A stretch of DNA of 64,000 nt, from assembly GCF_001654985.1 (NCBI RefSeq), contig NZ_LXEU01000069.1:1-64000 (forward strand). The letters run 5' to 3'. Positions 7,999 to 19,682 of this stretch are shown one piece after another. Source of the DNA: Kluyvera georgiana ATCC 51603. Lineage in GTDB: Bacteria > Pseudomonadota > Gammaproteobacteria > Enterobacterales > Enterobacteriaceae. The translations under genes and the position numbers were made by a program. Under the pieces are notes generated by a model. That model had not been told where the DNA came from. It ran no database searches and worked only from the letters and a program-made list of their open reading frames with translations. The first letter of the stretch is position 1; each line of letters begins with the position of its first letter.

Positions 7999-8532
7999 AT
8001 GATTCTGATTATTTATGCGCATCCTTATCCGCATCACTCGCATGCGAACAAGCGGATGCTTGAGCAGGTAAGGACGCTCGACGGGGTGGAAATCCGTTCT
8101 CTCTATCACCTCTATCCCGATTTTAATATCGACGTTGCCGCCGAGCAGGAGGCGTTGTCCCGTGCCGATCTGGTTATTCTGCAACACCCGATGCAGTGGT
8201 ACAGCACGCCGCCGCTGCTGAAGCTGTGGCTGGATAAAGTGCTGGCGCACGGTTGGGCGTACGGTCACGGCGGCACGGCGCTACACGGCAAAAGCGTGAT
8301 GTGGGCGGTCACCACCGGGGGGGGCGAGAGTCATTTTGACATCGGTTCACATCCGGGGTTTGACGTCCTGGGTCAGCCGTTGGAAGCCACTGCCGTCTAT
8401 TGCGGCATGAAATGGCTGCCGCCGTTTGCCGTGCACTGCACGTTTATCTGCGACGAAGAGACGCTGCAGGCGCAGGCGCGACACTACAAACAACGGTTAC
8501 TGGCCTGGCAGGAGGAGCACAACAATGGATAG
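7999..8532 (+). CDS. kefF: KefF, quinone oxidoreductase and ancillary activator of KefC
   Basis: A 177-residue flavodoxin-fold NAD(P)H:quinone oxidoreductase, closely matching E. coli KefF (176). Visible motifs: [13 protein letters not shown] at the N-terminus (FMN binding), QHPMQWY, and the [15 protein letters not shown] loop. KefF binds the cytosolic face of the KefC potassium efflux system and is needed for full activity during electrophile stress such as methylglyoxal or N-ethylmaleimide. It overlaps the kefC start by 8 bases (ATGGATAG), so the two are coupled. This gene marks the start of the conserved E. coli-like backbone. Confidence 0.96.
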   Translation: MILIIYAHPYPHHSHANKRMLEQVRTLDGVEIRSLYHLYPDFNIDVAAEQEALSRADLVILQHPMQWYSTPPLLKLWLDKVLAHGWAYGHGGTALHGKSVMWAVTTGGGESHFDIGSHPGFDVLGQPLEATAVYCGMKWLPPFAVHCTFICDEETLQAQARHYKQRLLAWQEEHNNG

Positions 8533-10396
8533 CCATACGCTAATACAGGCGCTGATTTATCTCGGCTCGGCGGCGCTGATTGTGCCTATCGCTGTGCGCC
8601 TGGGGCTGGGCTCGGTGCTCGGTTACCTGATTGCTGGCTGCATTATCGGCCCCTGGGGGCTGCGTCTGGTTACCGATGCGGAGTCTATTCTGCACTTTGC
8701 CGAAATTGGCGTGGTGCTGATGTTGTTCGTGATTGGCCTTGAGCTGGACCCGCAGCGCCTGTGGAAACTGCGCGCCTCGGTGTTTGGCGGCGGGCTGCTG
8801 CAGATGGTGCTGTGCGGCGCGTTGATCGGCGTCTTTTGTATCTTCCTTGGTCTGCGCTGGCAGGTGGCGGAGCTTATCGGCATGACGCTGGCGTTATCCT
8901 CCACAGCGATTGCCATGCAGGCGATGAATGAACGTAACCTGACGGTGACGCAGGTGGGGCGCAGCGCCTTTGCCGTACTGCTGTTCCAGGATATTGCGGC
9001 GATCCCGCTGGTGGCGATGATCCCGCTGCTGGCGAGCAGCGGCGGTTCCACCACGCTCGGCGCGTTTGCGTTCTCGGCGCTGAAGGTTGCCGGTGTGCTG
9101 GCGCTGGTGGTGGTACTGGGACGCTATGTTACGCGACCGCTGTTACGCTTCGTGGCGCGCTCCGGCCTGCGTGAAGTGTTCAGCGCCGTGGCCCTGTTCC
9201 TGGTCTTTGGCTTCGGTTTACTGCTGGAGGAAGTTGGGCTGTCGATGGCGATGGGGGCGTTCCTTGCCGGGGTGCTGCTGGCAAGCTCGGAGTACCGTCA
9301 CGCGCTGGAGAGCGATATCGAGCCGTTTAAAGGGTTGCTGCTGGGGCTGTTCTTTATCGGCGTAGGGATGTCCATTGACTTTGGCACGCTGATTCACAAC
9401 CCGCTGCGTATTATTACGCTGCTGGTGGGCTTCCTGGTCATTAAATCCGTGCTGCTGTGGCTGATTGCCAAACCGCTCCAGGTGCCGCGTTCCCAGCGCC
9501 TGTGGTTCGCGGCGCTGCTGGGGCAGGGCAGTGAGTTTGCCTTCGTGGTCTTCGGTGCCGCTCAGATGGCGAACGTGCTGGATGCCGAATGGGCGAAGGC
9601 ATTGACGCTGGCGGTTGCGCTATCGATGGCGGCCACGCCGGTCCTGCTCGTGTTGCTGACGCGTCTGGAAAAACGCGCCAGCGCAGGCGATGCGCGCGAA
9701 GCGGATGAAATCGATGAAGAACAGCCGCGGGTGATCATCGCCGGTTTTGGTCGCTTCGGGCAGATTGCCGGTCGTTTGCTGCTCTCCAGCGGAGTTAAAA
9801 TGGTGGTTCTCGATCATGATCCAGACCACGTGGATACGCTGCGTAAATTTGATATGAAGGTGTTTTACGGCGATGCGACCCGAGCCGACCTGCTGGAGTC
9901 CGCCGGGGCGGAAAAAGCGGAGGTGCTGATTAACGCCATCGACGATCCGCAGGCCAGCCTGGCGCTGACCGAGCTGGCAAAAGAGCACTTCCCGAACCTG
10001 ACCATCATCGCCCGCGCTCGCGATGTCGAGCACTATATCAAGCTGCGCCAGGCGGGTGTTAGCGCGCCAGAGCGTGAAACCTTCGAGGCGGCGCTGAAGT
10101 CTGGCCGTCAGGCGCTGGAGTCGTTAGGATTGGGGGCTTACGAAGCGCGTGAGCGCGCCGACCTGTTCCGCCGGTTTAACGTTCAGTTGATGGAAGAGAT
10201 GGTGGAAATGGCTGAGAACGACGCGACCTCGCGGGCGGCGGCGTTTAAACGTACCAGCGCTATGCTGACCGAAATCATCAGCGAAGACCGTAATCACCTG
10301 TCGGTGATTCAGCGTCACGGCTGGCAGGGTACGGAAGAGGGAAAACACAGCGGTAACCCGGAAGATGAGCCGGAAGTCAAACCGACACTCTCGTGA
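8525..10396 (+). CDS. kefC: KefC, glutathione-regulated potassium-efflux system protein
   Basis: A 623-residue inner-membrane K+/H+ antiporter (CPA2 family). About 12 membrane helices occupy residues 1-380, with conserved '[11 protein letters not shown]' and '[13 protein letters not shown]'. A cytoplasmic linker is followed by a KTN/RCK nucleotide-binding domain from about 400 ([17 protein letters not shown]). Glutathione holds it closed and glutathione adducts open it, acidifying the cytoplasm to protect against electrophiles. The start at 8525 ([14 protein letters not shown]) matches the family and overlaps kefF; upstream in-frame codons encode only Arg-rich out-of-family residues. Length is close to the 620 residues in E. 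coli. Confidence 0.96.
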   Translation: MDSHTLIQALIYLGSAALIVPIAVRLGLGSVLGYLIAGCIIGPWGLRLVTDAESILHFAEIGVVLMLFVIGLELDPQRLWKLRASVFGGGLLQMVLCGALIGVFCIFLGLRWQVAELIGMTLALSSTAIAMQAMNERNLTVTQVGRSAFAVLLFQDIAAIPLVAMIPLLASSGGSTTLGAFAFSALKVAGVLALVVVLGRYVTRPLLRFVARSGLREVFSAVALFLVFGFGLLLEEVGLSMAMGAFLAGVLLASSEYRHALESDIEPFKGLLLGLFFIGVGMSIDFGTLIHNPLRIITLLVGFLVIKSVLLWLIAKPLQVPRSQRLWFAALLGQGSEFAFVVFGAAQMANVLDAEWAKALTLAVALSMAATPVLLVLLTRLEKRASAGDAREADEIDEEQPRVIIAGFGRFGQIAGRLLLSSGVKMVVLDHDPDHVDTLRKFDMKVFYGDATRADLLESAGAEKAEVLINAIDDPQASLALTELAKEHFPNLTIIARARDVEHYIKLRQAGVSAPERETFEAALKSGRQALESLGLGAYEARERADLFRRFNVQLMEEMVEMAENDATSRAAAFKRTSAMLTEIISEDRNHLSVIQRHGWQGTEEGKHSGNPEDEPEVKPTLS

Positions 10397-10455
10397 TGGA
10401 CTAAGTGTAATGCTGGCTGTCCACTTTCCCTTCGTGGACTTGCCAGCAAATCTGA

Positions 10456-11028
<573 letters not shown>

Positions 11029-11040
11029 GACTGAGCCTTT

Positions 11041-11155
11041 CCCGTCGGCGCTTCGCTTGACCGGCTACATGTCGAGTACAATAAAAAACGCCGGATTTTC
11101 ACCCGGCGTTTTTTGTTTTGGTAGCCCGGACAAGCGAAGCGCCGCCGGGGATGCA
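11041..11155. repeat. REP/BIME-like inverted pair around the folA terminator
   Basis: Two facing REP-like units: GGCGCTTCGCTTGACCGGCTAC at about 11047-11068 and GTAGCCCGGACAAGCGAAGCGCC at about 11121-11143, mirror images around the intrinsic terminator. They form a BIME between the convergent folA and apaH genes. Confidence 0.65.
11083..11114. terminator. Bidirectional intrinsic terminator between folA and apaH
   Basis: A-tract (11083-11088), stem ACGCCGG (11088-11094), 8-base loop, stem CCGGCGT (11103-11109) and T-tract (11109-11114). The A and T tracts on either side make it work for folA on plus and for the apaH operon on minus. Confidence 0.9.
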
Positions 11156-11160
11156 CCAAA

Positions 11161-12009
11161 CTACGAAGCTACCGCATCGCTCTCGCCCGGCGCCAGCCGA
11201 CGGTTCGACGGCTGCACAAAATACGTTTTATCTTCCCAACGCAGGCAGGTCAGATCGCCGCCCCAACAGCAGCCGGTATCCAGCGCGTAAATATTTTTCG
11301 GCGTGCCTTTGCCTTCCAGCGAAGCCCAGTGCCCAAACGCTACGCTGTACTCCTCGGTCACCGGCCCCGGCAGCATAAACCAGGGTTTTAGCGGTGCGGC
11401 CACATTTTCAGGAGACTCCTTGCTGTACATATCCAGCTGGCCGTTGGGGAAGCAATAGCGCATACGGGTGAAGGCGTTGGTGATAAAACGCAGGCGCGCC
11501 AGGCCGCTCAGATCCCGCGACCAGTTGTTCGGCATATCACCGTACATCGCGTCAAGGAAGAAGGGATAGGAGTCACTTGAGAGCACGGCTTCCACGTCGC
11601 GCGCGCATTGTTTTGCCGTTTCGAGATCCCACTGCGGCGTAATGCCCGCGTGCGCCATCACCAGCTTTTTCTCCTCATCCACCTGCATCAGCGGTTGACG
11701 ACGTAACCAGTTAAGCAACTCGTCCGCATCTGCGGCCTCCAGCAGCGGGTTCAGCCGGTCTTTCGGCTTGTTGCGGCTAATACCCGCAAACACCGCCAGC
11801 AGGTGCAGGTCATGGTTACCCAATACGATTTTGACGTTATCGCCCAGCGATTTCACGTAGCGCAGAACGTCCAGCGAGCCGGGACCGCGCGCAACCAGAT
11901 CGCCCGTCAACCATAGGGTATCTTCGCCCGGCGTAAATTCCACCTGCTGCAATAGGGCGATTAATTCATCGTAGCAACCGTGAACGTCGCCAATAAGGTA
12001 TGTAGACAT
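11161..12009 (-). CDS. apaH: Symmetrical diadenosine tetraphosphatase ApaH
   Basis: A 282-residue metallophosphatase (E. coli 280). The phosphoesterase signatures GDVHGC (residues 7-12), [10 protein letters not shown] and GNHDLH are all visible. It splits Ap4A and related dinucleotides to two ADP and can remove Np4 caps from RNA. It lies directly after apaG (2 bases apart) as the last gene of the lptD-surA-pdxA-rsmA-apaG-apaH operon on the minus strand. Confidence 0.96.
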   Translation of the reverse strand: MSTYLIGDVHGCYDELIALLQQVEFTPGEDTLWLTGDLVARGPGSLDVLRYVKSLGDNVKIVLGNHDLHLLAVFAGISRNKPKDRLNPLLEAADADELLNWLRRQPLMQVDEEKKLVMAHAGITPQWDLETAKQCARDVEAVLSSDSYPFFLDAMYGDMPNNWSRDLSGLARLRFITNAFTRMRYCFPNGQLDMYSKESPENVAAPLKPWFMLPGPVTEEYSVAFGHWASLEGKGTPKNIYALDTGCCWGGDLTCLRWEDKTYFVQPSNRRLAPGESDAVAS

Positions 12010-12011
12010 GA

Positions 12012-12389
12012 TTAGTGAATCAGCGTGGGAACAAAGAGACGGAAAACGGGAATGTCGATAGAGAACGGCACGCCGTCGGCATCGACCATATCATAGTGGC
12101 CCTGCATGGTGCCGAGCGGGGTCTCCAGCACGGCGCCGCTGGTGTACTGATACTCTTCGCCAGGTTCGATGTGCGGCTGAACGCCAACCACTCCCTCGCC
12201 CTGGACTTCGGTTTCGCGGCCGTTGCCGTTGGTGATGAGCCAGTAACGGCCCAGAAGCTGAACCGCGCTTCGCCCGAGATTGCGAATGGTTACCGTGTAG
12301 GCGAAGACGTAACGCTCTTCTTCCGGCTGGGAGTGCGTCTCAATGTAGACGCTCTGTACCTGGACGCAAACTCGTGGCGAATCGATCAT
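12012..12389 (-). CDS. apaG: ApaG domain protein (former Co2+/Mg2+ efflux protein)
   Basis: A 125-residue single-domain ApaG protein, same length as in E. coli. The immunoglobulin/fibronectin-III-like beta fold is shown by '[25 protein letters not shown]', split here as [10 protein letters not shown] and [14 protein letters not shown], and the glycine-rich [17 protein letters not shown] segment. The biochemical role is still unclear; mutants affect cobalt resistance and it may bind nucleotides. It is 3 bases after rsmA and 2 bases before apaH, in one operon. Confidence 0.95.
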   Translation of the reverse strand: MIDSPRVCVQVQSVYIETHSQPEEERYVFAYTVTIRNLGRSAVQLLGRYWLITNGNGRETEVQGEGVVGVQPHIEPGEEYQYTSGAVLETPLGTMQGHYDMVDADGVPFSIDIPVFRLFVPTLIH

Positions 12390-12392
12390 GGT

Positions 12393-13214
12393 TTAGCTCT
12401 CCTTGGAGGGCGCATTTTCTGCCAGATAGTTAGCCATCTTGCAGTACTGCGCAACAGAGATATTTTCTGCTCGCATCGCCGGGTCGATGCCCAGCTCCGT
12501 CAACACCTCAACGCTGAACAGGTTGCCAAGGCTGTTGCGGACCGTCTTACGACGCTGGTTGAACGCCTCGGTCGTAATACGGCTCAGGACGCGAACGTCT
12601 TTTACCGGGTACGGCATGGTGCTGTGCGGCACGAGACGTACGACGGCGGAGTCGACTTTAGGTGGCGGCGTGAAAGCGCTCGGCGGCACTTCAAGAACCG
12701 GGATCACGTTACAGTAATACTGCGCCATGACGCTCAGACGGCCATAGGCTTTACTGTTCGGCCCGGCAACCAGACGGTTAACCACCTCTTTTTGCAGCAT
12801 GAAATGCATGTCTGCAATGGCATTAGTATAGCTAAACAGGTGGAACATCAGCGGCGTAGAGATGTTATACGGCAGGTTGCCGAACACGCGCAGCGGCTGG
12901 CCCAGCGTCTGGGAGAGCTCGCCAAAGTTCATGGTCATGGCATCCTGCTGATAAATGGTCAGCTTCGGCCCCAGGAACGGGTGCGTTTTCAGACGCGCGG
13001 CCAGATCGCGGTCAAGCTCGATCACGGTCAGTTCGTCAAGGCGTTCGCCAACCGGTTCGGTCAGTGCGGCGAGGCCCGGGCCGATTTCAACCATGGCCTG
13101 GCCCTTTTGCGGATTGATGGCCGCAACAATGCTGTCGATCACGAACTGATCGTTGAGAAAGTTTTGCCCGAAGCGTTTACGGGCTAAGTGGCCCTGATGG
13201 ACTCGATTATTCAT
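12393..13214 (-). CDS. rsmA: 16S rRNA (adenine1518-N6/adenine1519-N6)-dimethyltransferase
   Basis: A 273-residue KsgA/RsmA methyltransferase. SAM-binding motif I ([14 protein letters not shown]) and catalytic motif IV NLPYNIS are present, as is the N-terminal [10 protein letters not shown]. It dimethylates two adenines in helix 45 of 16S rRNA, a late step in 30S assembly; its loss gives kasugamycin resistance. The start at 13214 (MNNRVHQG) is the family start; four extra upstream codons are out of family. It overlaps the pdxA stop by 8 bases, so it is coupled to it. Confidence 0.97.
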   Translation of the reverse strand: MNNRVHQGHLARKRFGQNFLNDQFVIDSIVAAINPQKGQAMVEIGPGLAALTEPVGERLDELTVIELDRDLAARLKTHPFLGPKLTIYQQDAMTMNFGELSQTLGQPLRVFGNLPYNISTPLMFHLFSYTNAIADMHFMLQKEVVNRLVAGPNSKAYGRLSVMAQYYCNVIPVLEVPPSAFTPPPKVDSAVVRLVPHSTMPYPVKDVRVLSRITTEAFNQRRKTVRNSLGNLFSVEVLTELGIDPAMRAENISVAQYCKMANYLAENAPSKES

Positions 13215-14196
13215 TAGAGTTAACAATCATTTTGATGGCGAGATTAAGCGCCGTAATAAAACTGCCGACGTCCGCTTTCCCAAGGCCTGCCAGTTCAAGG
13301 GCGGTGCCGTGGTCAACGGAGGTGCGAATAAAGGGTAAACCGAGCGTAATGTTTACGCCACGGCCAAAGCCCTGGTATTTTAGCACGGGAAGGCCCTGAT
13401 CGTGGTACATTGCCAGCACGGCATCGGCATGGTCAAGATACTTCGGCTGAAAAAGGGTGTCGGCAGGCAGCGGCCCGCTCAGATTCATCCCTTTCGCCCG
13501 CATCTCTTCGAGTACCGGAATAATGGTATCGATCTCTTCCGTACCCATGTGGCCACCTTCGCCCGCATGGGGGTTCAGGCCGCAGACCAGTACGTGCGGT
13601 TCGGCAAGACCAAACTTATTACGCAAATCGTCGTGCAGGATGGTTATCACCTCCCGCAGCAGATCCGGGGTGATGGCGTCGCTGACCGCTTTCAGCGGCA
13701 GGTGCGTGGTCGCCAGCGCGACGCGCAGTTCTTCGGTGGCCAACATCATCACCACTTTCGCCGCGCCCGAACGTTCTTCAAAGAACTCGGTATGCCCGGT
13801 AAACGGGATGCCTGCGTCGTTAATAATGCCTTTGTGCACAGGCCCGGTGACCAGCGCGGCAAATTCGCCGTTCAGACAGCCGTCACAGGCACGTGCCAGC
13901 GTCTCGACGACGTAGCGACCATTCTCCACGTTTAATTCACCCGGCGTCACCGGCGCATGCAGCGCAACGGGCAGCAGCGTTAGCGTACCGGCGCGTTGCG
14001 GTTTTGCAGGCTGTTCGGGAGCGTAAGGGAGAAGCGTGATGGGAAGACCAAGAAGTTTCGCCCGCTCGGTGAGCAGGCTGGCATCAGCGCAGACGACCAG
14101 TTCAAGCGGCCAGTCGCGCTGGGCCAGTTGGATCGCGAGATCCGGACCAATCCCGGCGGGTTCGCCGGGAGTGATAACGACACGATGTTGAGTCAT
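13207..14196 (-). CDS. pdxA: 4-hydroxythreonine-4-phosphate dehydrogenase
   Basis: A 329-residue PdxA, the NAD-dependent oxidative decarboxylase of the DXP-dependent pyridoxal phosphate path. Metal-ligand histidines are in 'TGHTEFF' and '[12 protein letters not shown]', and '[11 protein letters not shown]' carries the third. The start ATG 14196 shares one base with the surA stop (TAATG), and its 3' end overlaps rsmA. This compact layout (surA-pdxA-rsmA) is that of E. coli. Confidence 0.97.
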   Translation of the reverse strand: MTQHRVVITPGEPAGIGPDLAIQLAQRDWPLELVVCADASLLTERAKLLGLPITLLPYAPEQPAKPQRAGTLTLLPVALHAPVTPGELNVENGRYVVETLARACDGCLNGEFAALVTGPVHKGIINDAGIPFTGHTEFFEERSGAAKVVMMLATEELRVALATTHLPLKAVSDAITPDLLREVITILHDDLRNKFGLAEPHVLVCGLNPHAGEGGHMGTEEIDTIIPVLEEMRAKGMNLSGPLPADTLFQPKYLDHADAVLAMYHDQGLPVLKYQGFGRGVNITLGLPFIRTSVDHGTALELAGLGKADVGSFITALNLAIKMIVNSNE

Positions 14197-15482
14197 TAGT
14201 TGCTCAGAATTTTAACGTAAGCGCTGGCGCGCTGTTCCTGCATCCAGGTGGCCGCTTCTTCAGAGAACTTACGGTTCATCAGCATACGATAGGCACGATC
14301 TTTCTGCGCCGCATCGGTGCGGTCAACGTTTCGGGTATCCAGCAGCTGAATCAGGTGCCAGCCGAAGGAAGAGTGAATCGGGGCGCTAATCTGGCCCTTG
14401 TTCAGCTTCATCAGCGCATCGCGGAACGACGGATCGTAGATGTCCGGGGTGGCCCAACCTAAATCGCCGCCCTGGTTAGCCGAGCCTGGATCCTGAGACA
14501 GCTCACGAGCCGCTTTCTCAAAGGTGGTTTTACCGCTGCGAATATCCGCGGCAACCTGTTCCAGTTTCGCACGCGCCTGGTCGTCGGTCATCACCGGAGA
14601 TGGCTTAAGCAGAATGTGGCGAGCGTGGGTTTCGGTCACAGAGATGCTCTGAGACTGGCCGCGCATGTCGTTGATTTTCAGAATGTGGAAGCCAACGCCG
14701 GAACGGATTGGACCGACGATATCGCCTTTCTTCGCGGTGCTCAGCGCCTGAGCGAAGATGGCCGGCAGCTCCTGAATACGACCCCAGCCCATCTGGCCGC
14801 CTTTCAGCGCCTGTTGGTCTGCGGAGTAGGTGATGGCGAGCTTGCCGAAGTCGGCGCCGTTACGCGCCTGCTCGACGATAGATTCTGCTTGGCTCTGCGC
14901 TTCGTTTACCTGATCTGACGTTGGGTTTTCCGGCAGCGGCACCAGGATGTGGCTGAGGTTCAGCTCGGTGCTGGCGTCATTCTGGTTACCAATCTGGTTT
15001 GCCAGCGCGTCCACTTCCTGTGGCAGAACGGTAATGCGACGACGCACTTCGTTGTTGCGCACTTCAGAAATCAGCATCTCTTTGCGGATCTGGTTGCGAT
15101 AGGTGTTGTAATTCATACCGTCGTAAGCCAGACGGCTACGCATCTGATCCATCGTCATATTGTTCTGCTTGGCGATGTTGGCAATAGCCGCGTCGAGCTG
15201 CTCATCGGAAACTTTGACGCCCATTTTCTGCCCCATCTGCAGGATAATCTGATCCATAATCAGCCGCTCCAGAATCTGGTGGCGCAGGGTCGTATCGTCC
15301 GGCAGCTGCTGGCCAGCCTGGCCGGCGTTCATCTTCACGGACTGCATCAGGCCATTGACGTCGCTCTCGAGGACAACGCCATTATTTACGACGGCTGCTA
15401 CTTTATCGACAACCTGTGGGGCAGCGAAGCTGGTATTCGCAACTAAGGCGATACCGAGAAGCAGCGTTTTCCAGTTCTTCAT
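14196..15482 (-). CDS. surA: Periplasmic chaperone and peptidyl-prolyl isomerase SurA
   Basis: A 428-residue periplasmic protein with a signal peptide ([20 protein letters not shown], 20 residues), an N-terminal chaperone domain, and two parvulin PPIase domains (about 170-270 and 280-380; '[12 protein letters not shown]' and '[10 protein letters not shown]'). SurA carries unfolded outer-membrane proteins, including LptD, to the BAM complex. It lies 53 bases after lptD and runs into pdxA, in keeping with the known joint control of the lptD-surA operon. Confidence 0.97.
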   Translation of the reverse strand: MKNWKTLLLGIALVANTSFAAPQVVDKVAAVVNNGVVLESDVNGLMQSVKMNAGQAGQQLPDDTTLRHQILERLIMDQIILQMGQKMGVKVSDEQLDAAIANIAKQNNMTMDQMRSRLAYDGMNYNTYRNQIRKEMLISEVRNNEVRRRITVLPQEVDALANQIGNQNDASTELNLSHILVPLPENPTSDQVNEAQSQAESIVEQARNGADFGKLAITYSADQQALKGGQMGWGRIQELPAIFAQALSTAKKGDIVGPIRSGVGFHILKINDMRGQSQSISVTETHARHILLKPSPVMTDDQARAKLEQVAADIRSGKTTFEKAARELSQDPGSANQGGDLGWATPDIYDPSFRDALMKLNKGQISAPIHSSFGWHLIQLLDTRNVDRTDAAQKDRAYRMLMNRKFSEEAATWMQEQRASAYVKILSN

Positions 15483-15535
15483 ACTTTTTCCATTTCAATT
15501 AACCGCAGTGCGGATGATGTGTCTAACCAGTTACT

Positions 15536-17902
15536 TTACAGCGAGCTCTGGTACGGCAGGATGTTGGAACGCAGCATCTGCTGGGTACCCAGACCGTAGT
15601 TAGAGCTCAGACCACGCAGCTCAATGCTGAAGCCGATGGAGTTGTCATATTTCGAACGTCCGGTGGTATTGTCGCTGTTGTAGTCCCAACCGTTGAGCTT
15701 ACGCTCATAGCCGACGCGAATTGCGTAGCAGCAAGAGTTGTACTGCACGCCCAGCATCTGGTCTGCAGAGCTGTGCGTGTTGGTGTCAAAGTAGTAGGCA
15801 CCGACGACGGACCAGCGATCGACGATTGGCCAGCTGGCCGTTGCCCCCACCTGCGAAATACCATTACGGTACTGCTCGGCGGTGGAGTAGGTCGGCAGCG
15901 TGGCCTGGATGTATTCCGGGCTGGCGTAGCGATAGGTCAACTGAACCAAACGCTCTTCGTCCTGACGGTATTCAATTGCCGAGCTGCTGTTGGCAATGTT
16001 GTTCAGACGCGTATCGTACTGAATGCCGCCGCGCAGACCCCATTTGTCGCTGATGCGCCAGTAGGTATCGCCTGCCCATACCAGTGAACCCGTTTTGTTG
16101 TCTTTCTCCCAGTTAATGTTGTCATCACCGGTACGAGACTCGGTGAAATAGTAGATTTGACCAACAGAAACGTTAAAACGTTCAACGGCGGCGTCATCAT
16201 AAACGCGTGATGTGACGCCGGTCGTGATCTGGTTTGCGGAAGCGATACGGTCGAGGCCGCTGTAAGTCCGATCGCGGAACAGACCGGAGTAGTCGGACTG
16301 CAGCAGCGTGGAGTCGTAGTTGTTGATTTTGCTCTGATCGCGGTACGGCACGTACAGATACTGTACGCGCGGCTCCAGCGTTTGGGTATAGCCAGGGTTC
16401 AGCGCCATATCGCGCTCGAAAATCAGTTTACCGTCGACTTTCAGCTGCGGCATGGTGCGGCTGACGGAGCTGGACAGCTTGTTTACATTGCTGGCGTCGC
16501 TGTTGTAGCTGTCGAGGTTATCCTGGTTATAGTGCGTTGCCAGCAGCTTCGCTTCGGTATTCAGGCTACCCCAGCGGTTGCCCAGCGGCAGGCTGATGGT
16601 TGGCTCGAGGTGCACACGTGTCGCCTCAGGCAAACTGCTGTTACTGTTGGTGAACTTGACCGCCTGCGCGTAAAGATGGGTATCAAATGGCCCCAGATCG
16701 TTTTTATAAACGTTTACGTCCAGCTGCGGTTCAGCAGAGTAGGAGTTGCTGTTGCTGCGGTCAAAGACCTGGAACTTTTTACTCGATACGGTGGCGTCGA
16801 AGTTTTGATCCGCATAGCCTACGCTCAGCTTCTGCGTGGCGTAGCCATCGGTACTGGAACCGTATTTCGAGTCAAAATCGTTGAAGTAGTCCGGATCGCT
16901 GACTTTGGTGTAATCGGCGTTGAAGCGCCACACCTGATCCATCACGCCGGCATGACGCCAGAAGAACAGCCAGCGGCGGCTATTATCGTCGTTCGGGTGA
17001 TCGTTGGAGTAGACGCTATCCGAAGGCAGGTAGTCGAGCTCGAAGAGGCCTTCACCCGCCTGGCTCAGATAGCGGAATTCATTTTCCCACATGACGCCGC
17101 CGCGCTTATCCATGTAGTGCGGGGTGATCGTCGCATCCATGTTTGGCGCGATGTTCCAGTAGTACGGCAGCATGAACTCGAAGCCGTTGGAACTGCCGTA
17201 CTTGGCGTTGGGGATCAGGAAGCCTGAGCGGCGCTTGTCACCGACCGGCAGCTGCAGGTACGGGCTATAGAACACCGGGACCGGACCAATTTTGAAGCGG
17301 GCGTTCCAGATCTCGGCGACCTGCTCCTCGCGGTCGTGGATCACTTCACTACCCACCACGCTCCAGGTGTTAGAACCCGGCAGACAGGAGGTAAAGGTGC
17401 CGTTTTCCAGAATCGTGTAGCGGTTTTCACCACGCTGTTTCATGACGTCGGCGGTGCCGCGGCCCTGACGGCCAACCATCTGGTAGTCGCCTTTCCAGAC
17501 GTTAGTATCTTTGGTATTCAGGTTTGACCAGGCTTTTGGACCTTTCAGAATCACCTGATTATCGTCATAGTGGACGTTACCGAGCGCATCCACGGTGCGC
17601 ACCGGCGCGGTCAGACCATCAGCCTGTTTTTGATGCAGCTGAACTTCGTCAGCCTGCAGACGGCTGTTACCCTGGTTAATATCAACGTTGCCTTTAAATG
17701 AGGCGTTATCCGGGTAGTTACCGTCGGCGTGGTCGGCCGTAATGGTTACCGGCTGCTCGTTTGTCGGGCCGCTCACCAGTGGGCGATCGTAGCTCGGTAC
17801 GCCAAGCATACATTGAGAGGCGAGATCGGCTGCCATTCCCTGCTGGCTGTACAAGGCGCTGGCGATCATGGTCGCGAGGAGAGTGGGAATACGTTTTTTC
17901 AT
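15536..17902 (-). CDS. lptD: LPS-assembly outer-membrane protein LptD
   Basis: A 788-residue outer-membrane beta-barrel (E. coli 784) with a 25-residue signal peptide ending AMA/A-D, an OstA/LptA-like jellyroll domain (about 50-200) and a C-terminal barrel. Disulfide cysteines are kept: Cys31 (LASQC) and the adjacent pair in '[11 protein letters not shown]'. With LptE it inserts lipopolysaccharide into the outer leaflet. The start at 17902 (MKKRIPTLL) is preferred over an in-frame ATG at 17926 because the signal peptide and family start agree; neither has a strong ribosome site. Barrel loops differ from E. coli, as expected for surface loops. Confidence 0.96.
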   Translation of the reverse strand: MKKRIPTLLATMIASALYSQQGMAADLASQCMLGVPSYDRPLVSGPTNEQPVTITADHADGNYPDNASFKGNVDINQGNSRLQADEVQLHQKQADGLTAPVRTVDALGNVHYDDNQVILKGPKAWSNLNTKDTNVWKGDYQMVGRQGRGTADVMKQRGENRYTILENGTFTSCLPGSNTWSVVGSEVIHDREEQVAEIWNARFKIGPVPVFYSPYLQLPVGDKRRSGFLIPNAKYGSSNGFEFMLPYYWNIAPNMDATITPHYMDKRGGVMWENEFRYLSQAGEGLFELDYLPSDSVYSNDHPNDDNSRRWLFFWRHAGVMDQVWRFNADYTKVSDPDYFNDFDSKYGSSTDGYATQKLSVGYADQNFDATVSSKKFQVFDRSNSNSYSAEPQLDVNVYKNDLGPFDTHLYAQAVKFTNSNSSLPEATRVHLEPTISLPLGNRWGSLNTEAKLLATHYNQDNLDSYNSDASNVNKLSSSVSRTMPQLKVDGKLIFERDMALNPGYTQTLEPRVQYLYVPYRDQSKINNYDSTLLQSDYSGLFRDRTYSGLDRIASANQITTGVTSRVYDDAAVERFNVSVGQIYYFTESRTGDDNINWEKDNKTGSLVWAGDTYWRISDKWGLRGGIQYDTRLNNIANSSSAIEYRQDEERLVQLTYRYASPEYIQATLPTYSTAEQYRNGISQVGATASWPIVDRWSVVGAYYFDTNTHSSADQMLGVQYNSCCYAIRVGYERKLNGWDYNSDNTTGRSKYDNSIGFSIELRGLSSNYGLGTQQMLRSNILPYQSSL

Positions 17903-18085
17903 ACGTTGTATTTGTTGTTCCGTCATCTATAGCATTGCGGCATGCAAACGGTCAGAGACTAACGTACTCATCGTTCTCACGCTAGTTTTATCCTGCCCGT
18001 TCTCGCCAGAGGTGTTATGCACGGCATTGAATGACAGGTATGATAATGCATATTTTAGCCGCTGGCATGACGATTTGGGGAGTAT

Positions 18086-18910
18086 ATGCAGTATTGGGGA
18101 AAAGTGATTGGTGTGGCGGTTGCCCTGATGATGGGGGGCGGGTTCTGGGGCGTTGTCCTCGGGCTGCTCGTGGGCCACATGTTTGATAAGGCGCGCAGCC
18201 GTCGCGTGAACTGGTTTGCTAACCAACAGCAGCGTCAGTCGCTGTTTTTTGCCACCACGTTTGAAGTGATGGGCCACCTGACCAAATCGAAAGGGCGTGT
18301 AACGGAAGCGGATATCCATATTGCCAGTTTGTTTATGGACCGCATGAATCTGCACGGTGAGTCGCGTACGGCGGCGCAGCAGGCGTTTCGTGTCGGCAAG
18401 TCGGACAATTACCCGCTGCGCGAAAAAATGCGTCAATTCCGTAGCGTGTGCTTCGGGCGTTTCGATTTAATTCGGATGTTTCTTGAGATCCAGATCCAGG
18501 CGGCGTTTGCCGACGGTTCGCTGCACCCGAACGAGCGCGACGTGCTGTACATCATTGCCGAAGAGCTAGGCATCTCCCGCGACCAGTTTGACCAGTTCCT
18601 GCGCATGATGCAGGGCGGCGCGCAGTTTGGCAGCGGCTATCATCAGCAGTCTCAGGGCGGCCAGGGGGGCGGCTGGCAGCAGGCGCAACGCGGGCCGACG
18701 CTGGAAGATGCCTGCAACGTGCTGGGCGTGAAGCCGGGCGACGATGCGACCACCATCAAGCGCGCCTATCGTAAGCTGATGAGCGAACATCACCCGGATA
18801 AGCTGGTGGCGAAAGGGCTGCCGCCGGAGATGATGGAGATGGCCAAGCAGAAGGCGCAGGAAATTCAGAAAGCGTACGAGCTGATTAAAGAGCAAAAAGG
18901 GTTTAAGTAA
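18086..18910 (+). CDS. djlA: Co-chaperone DjlA, membrane-anchored DnaJ-like protein
   Basis: A 274-residue protein: one N-terminal membrane helix with a glycine dimer motif (residues 6-30), a TerB-like central domain (about 55-175), a Gln/Gly-rich linker (about 180-205) and a C-terminal J domain with HPD at 236-238. It stimulates DnaK at the inner membrane and influences Rcs signalling. It is divergent from lptD and followed by REP-like repeats. The gene is complete. Confidence 0.96.
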   Translation: MQYWGKVIGVAVALMMGGGFWGVVLGLLVGHMFDKARSRRVNWFANQQQRQSLFFATTFEVMGHLTKSKGRVTEADIHIASLFMDRMNLHGESRTAAQQAFRVGKSDNYPLREKMRQFRSVCFGRFDLIRMFLEIQIQAAFADGSLHPNERDVLYIIAEELGISRDQFDQFLRMMQGGAQFGSGYHQQSQGGQGGGWQQAQRGPTLEDACNVLGVKPGDDATTIKRAYRKLMSEHHPDKLVAKGLPPEMMEMAKQKAQEIQKAYELIKEQKGFK

Positions 18911-18920
18911 GGTGCGTTGA

Positions 18921-18998
18921 ATCGCCGGATGGCGTGACGCCTTATCCGGCCTACGATGAAGCATGTAGGCCGGGCAAGCGTAAGCGCCCCCGGCAAAA
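18921..18998. repeat. REP/BIME repeats between djlA and rluA
   Basis: Two REP-like units: GCCGGATGGCGTGACGCCTT...ATCCGGCCTAC (about 18924-18953) and GTAGGCCGGGCAAGCGTAAGCGCCCCCGGC (about 18966-18995), in opposite orientation. They lie between the convergent djlA and rluA genes. Confidence 0.75.
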
Positions 18999-19011
18999 AT
19001 TGGCACGTAAC

Positions 19012-19671
19012 TTAAAAATCGACCGGCGCCTTAAACGTCATGCTATTACCAAACTGCGGGTGGGTGATGGTCAACGTTTCGGCGTGCAGCTGCAAACGCG
19101 GCGCCATCGCCAGCGCCTCGTCGTGGGCGTAGAAGCGGTCGCCGAGAATCGGGTGACCCAGCGCCAGCATGTGCACGCGCAGCTGGTGCGAGCGTCCGGT
19201 AATCGGTTTGAGCTTCACCCGCGCGGTGTTATCCGCCGCATACTCCAGCACTTCATATTCCGTTTGTGCCGCCTTGCCGGTTTCATAACACACCTTCTGC
19301 TTGGGCCGGTTTGGCCAGTCGCAAATCAGCGGTAAATCCACCAGACCTTCCTGCGGTTGCGGATGCCCCCACACGCGCGCCACGTACTGTTTTTTCGGCT
19401 CGCGCTCGCGGAACTGGCGTTTCAGCTCCCGTTCCGCGGCTTTGGTCAGGGCCACTACGATCACACCGCTGGTCGCCATATCGAGGCGGTGTACGGACTC
19501 CGCCTGCGGATAGTCGCGCTGCACGCGGGTCATGATGCTGTCTTTATGCTCCTCAAGACGGCCCGGCACGGACAACAAGCCGCTCGGCTTGTTGACCACC
19601 ATAATGTGCTCATCCTGATAGAGAATAACCAGCCACGGGTCCTGCGGCGGATGGTAGTTTTCCATTCCCAT
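19012..19671 (-). CDS. rluA: Dual-specificity pseudouridine synthase RluA (23S rRNA 746, tRNA 32)
   Basis: A 219-residue pseudouridine synthase, same length as E. coli. The catalytic aspartate is Asp64 in HRLDMATSG, and 'RSHQLRVHM' is also conserved. It modifies U746 of 23S rRNA and U32 of several tRNAs. The start is ATG 19671 (MGMENYHPP); longer in-frame starts reach into rapA and are out of family. It is 11 bases after rapA and probably co-transcribed with it. Confidence 0.96.
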   Translation of the reverse strand: MGMENYHPPQDPWLVILYQDEHIMVVNKPSGLLSVPGRLEEHKDSIMTRVQRDYPQAESVHRLDMATSGVIVVALTKAAERELKRQFREREPKKQYVARVWGHPQPQEGLVDLPLICDWPNRPKQKVCYETGKAAQTEYEVLEYAADNTARVKLKPITGRSHQLRVHMLALGHPILGDRFYAHDEALAMAPRLQLHAETLTITHPQFGNSMTFKAPVDF

Positions 19672-19682
19672 AACGACTCCGG

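Noticed and set aside
17927-18085. SigmaE promoter upstream of lptD
   Set aside because: GAAC and TCTGA motifs exist on the minus strand but their spacing (12-14 bases) does not fit the sigmaE rule, so no site is called though one is known in E. coli.
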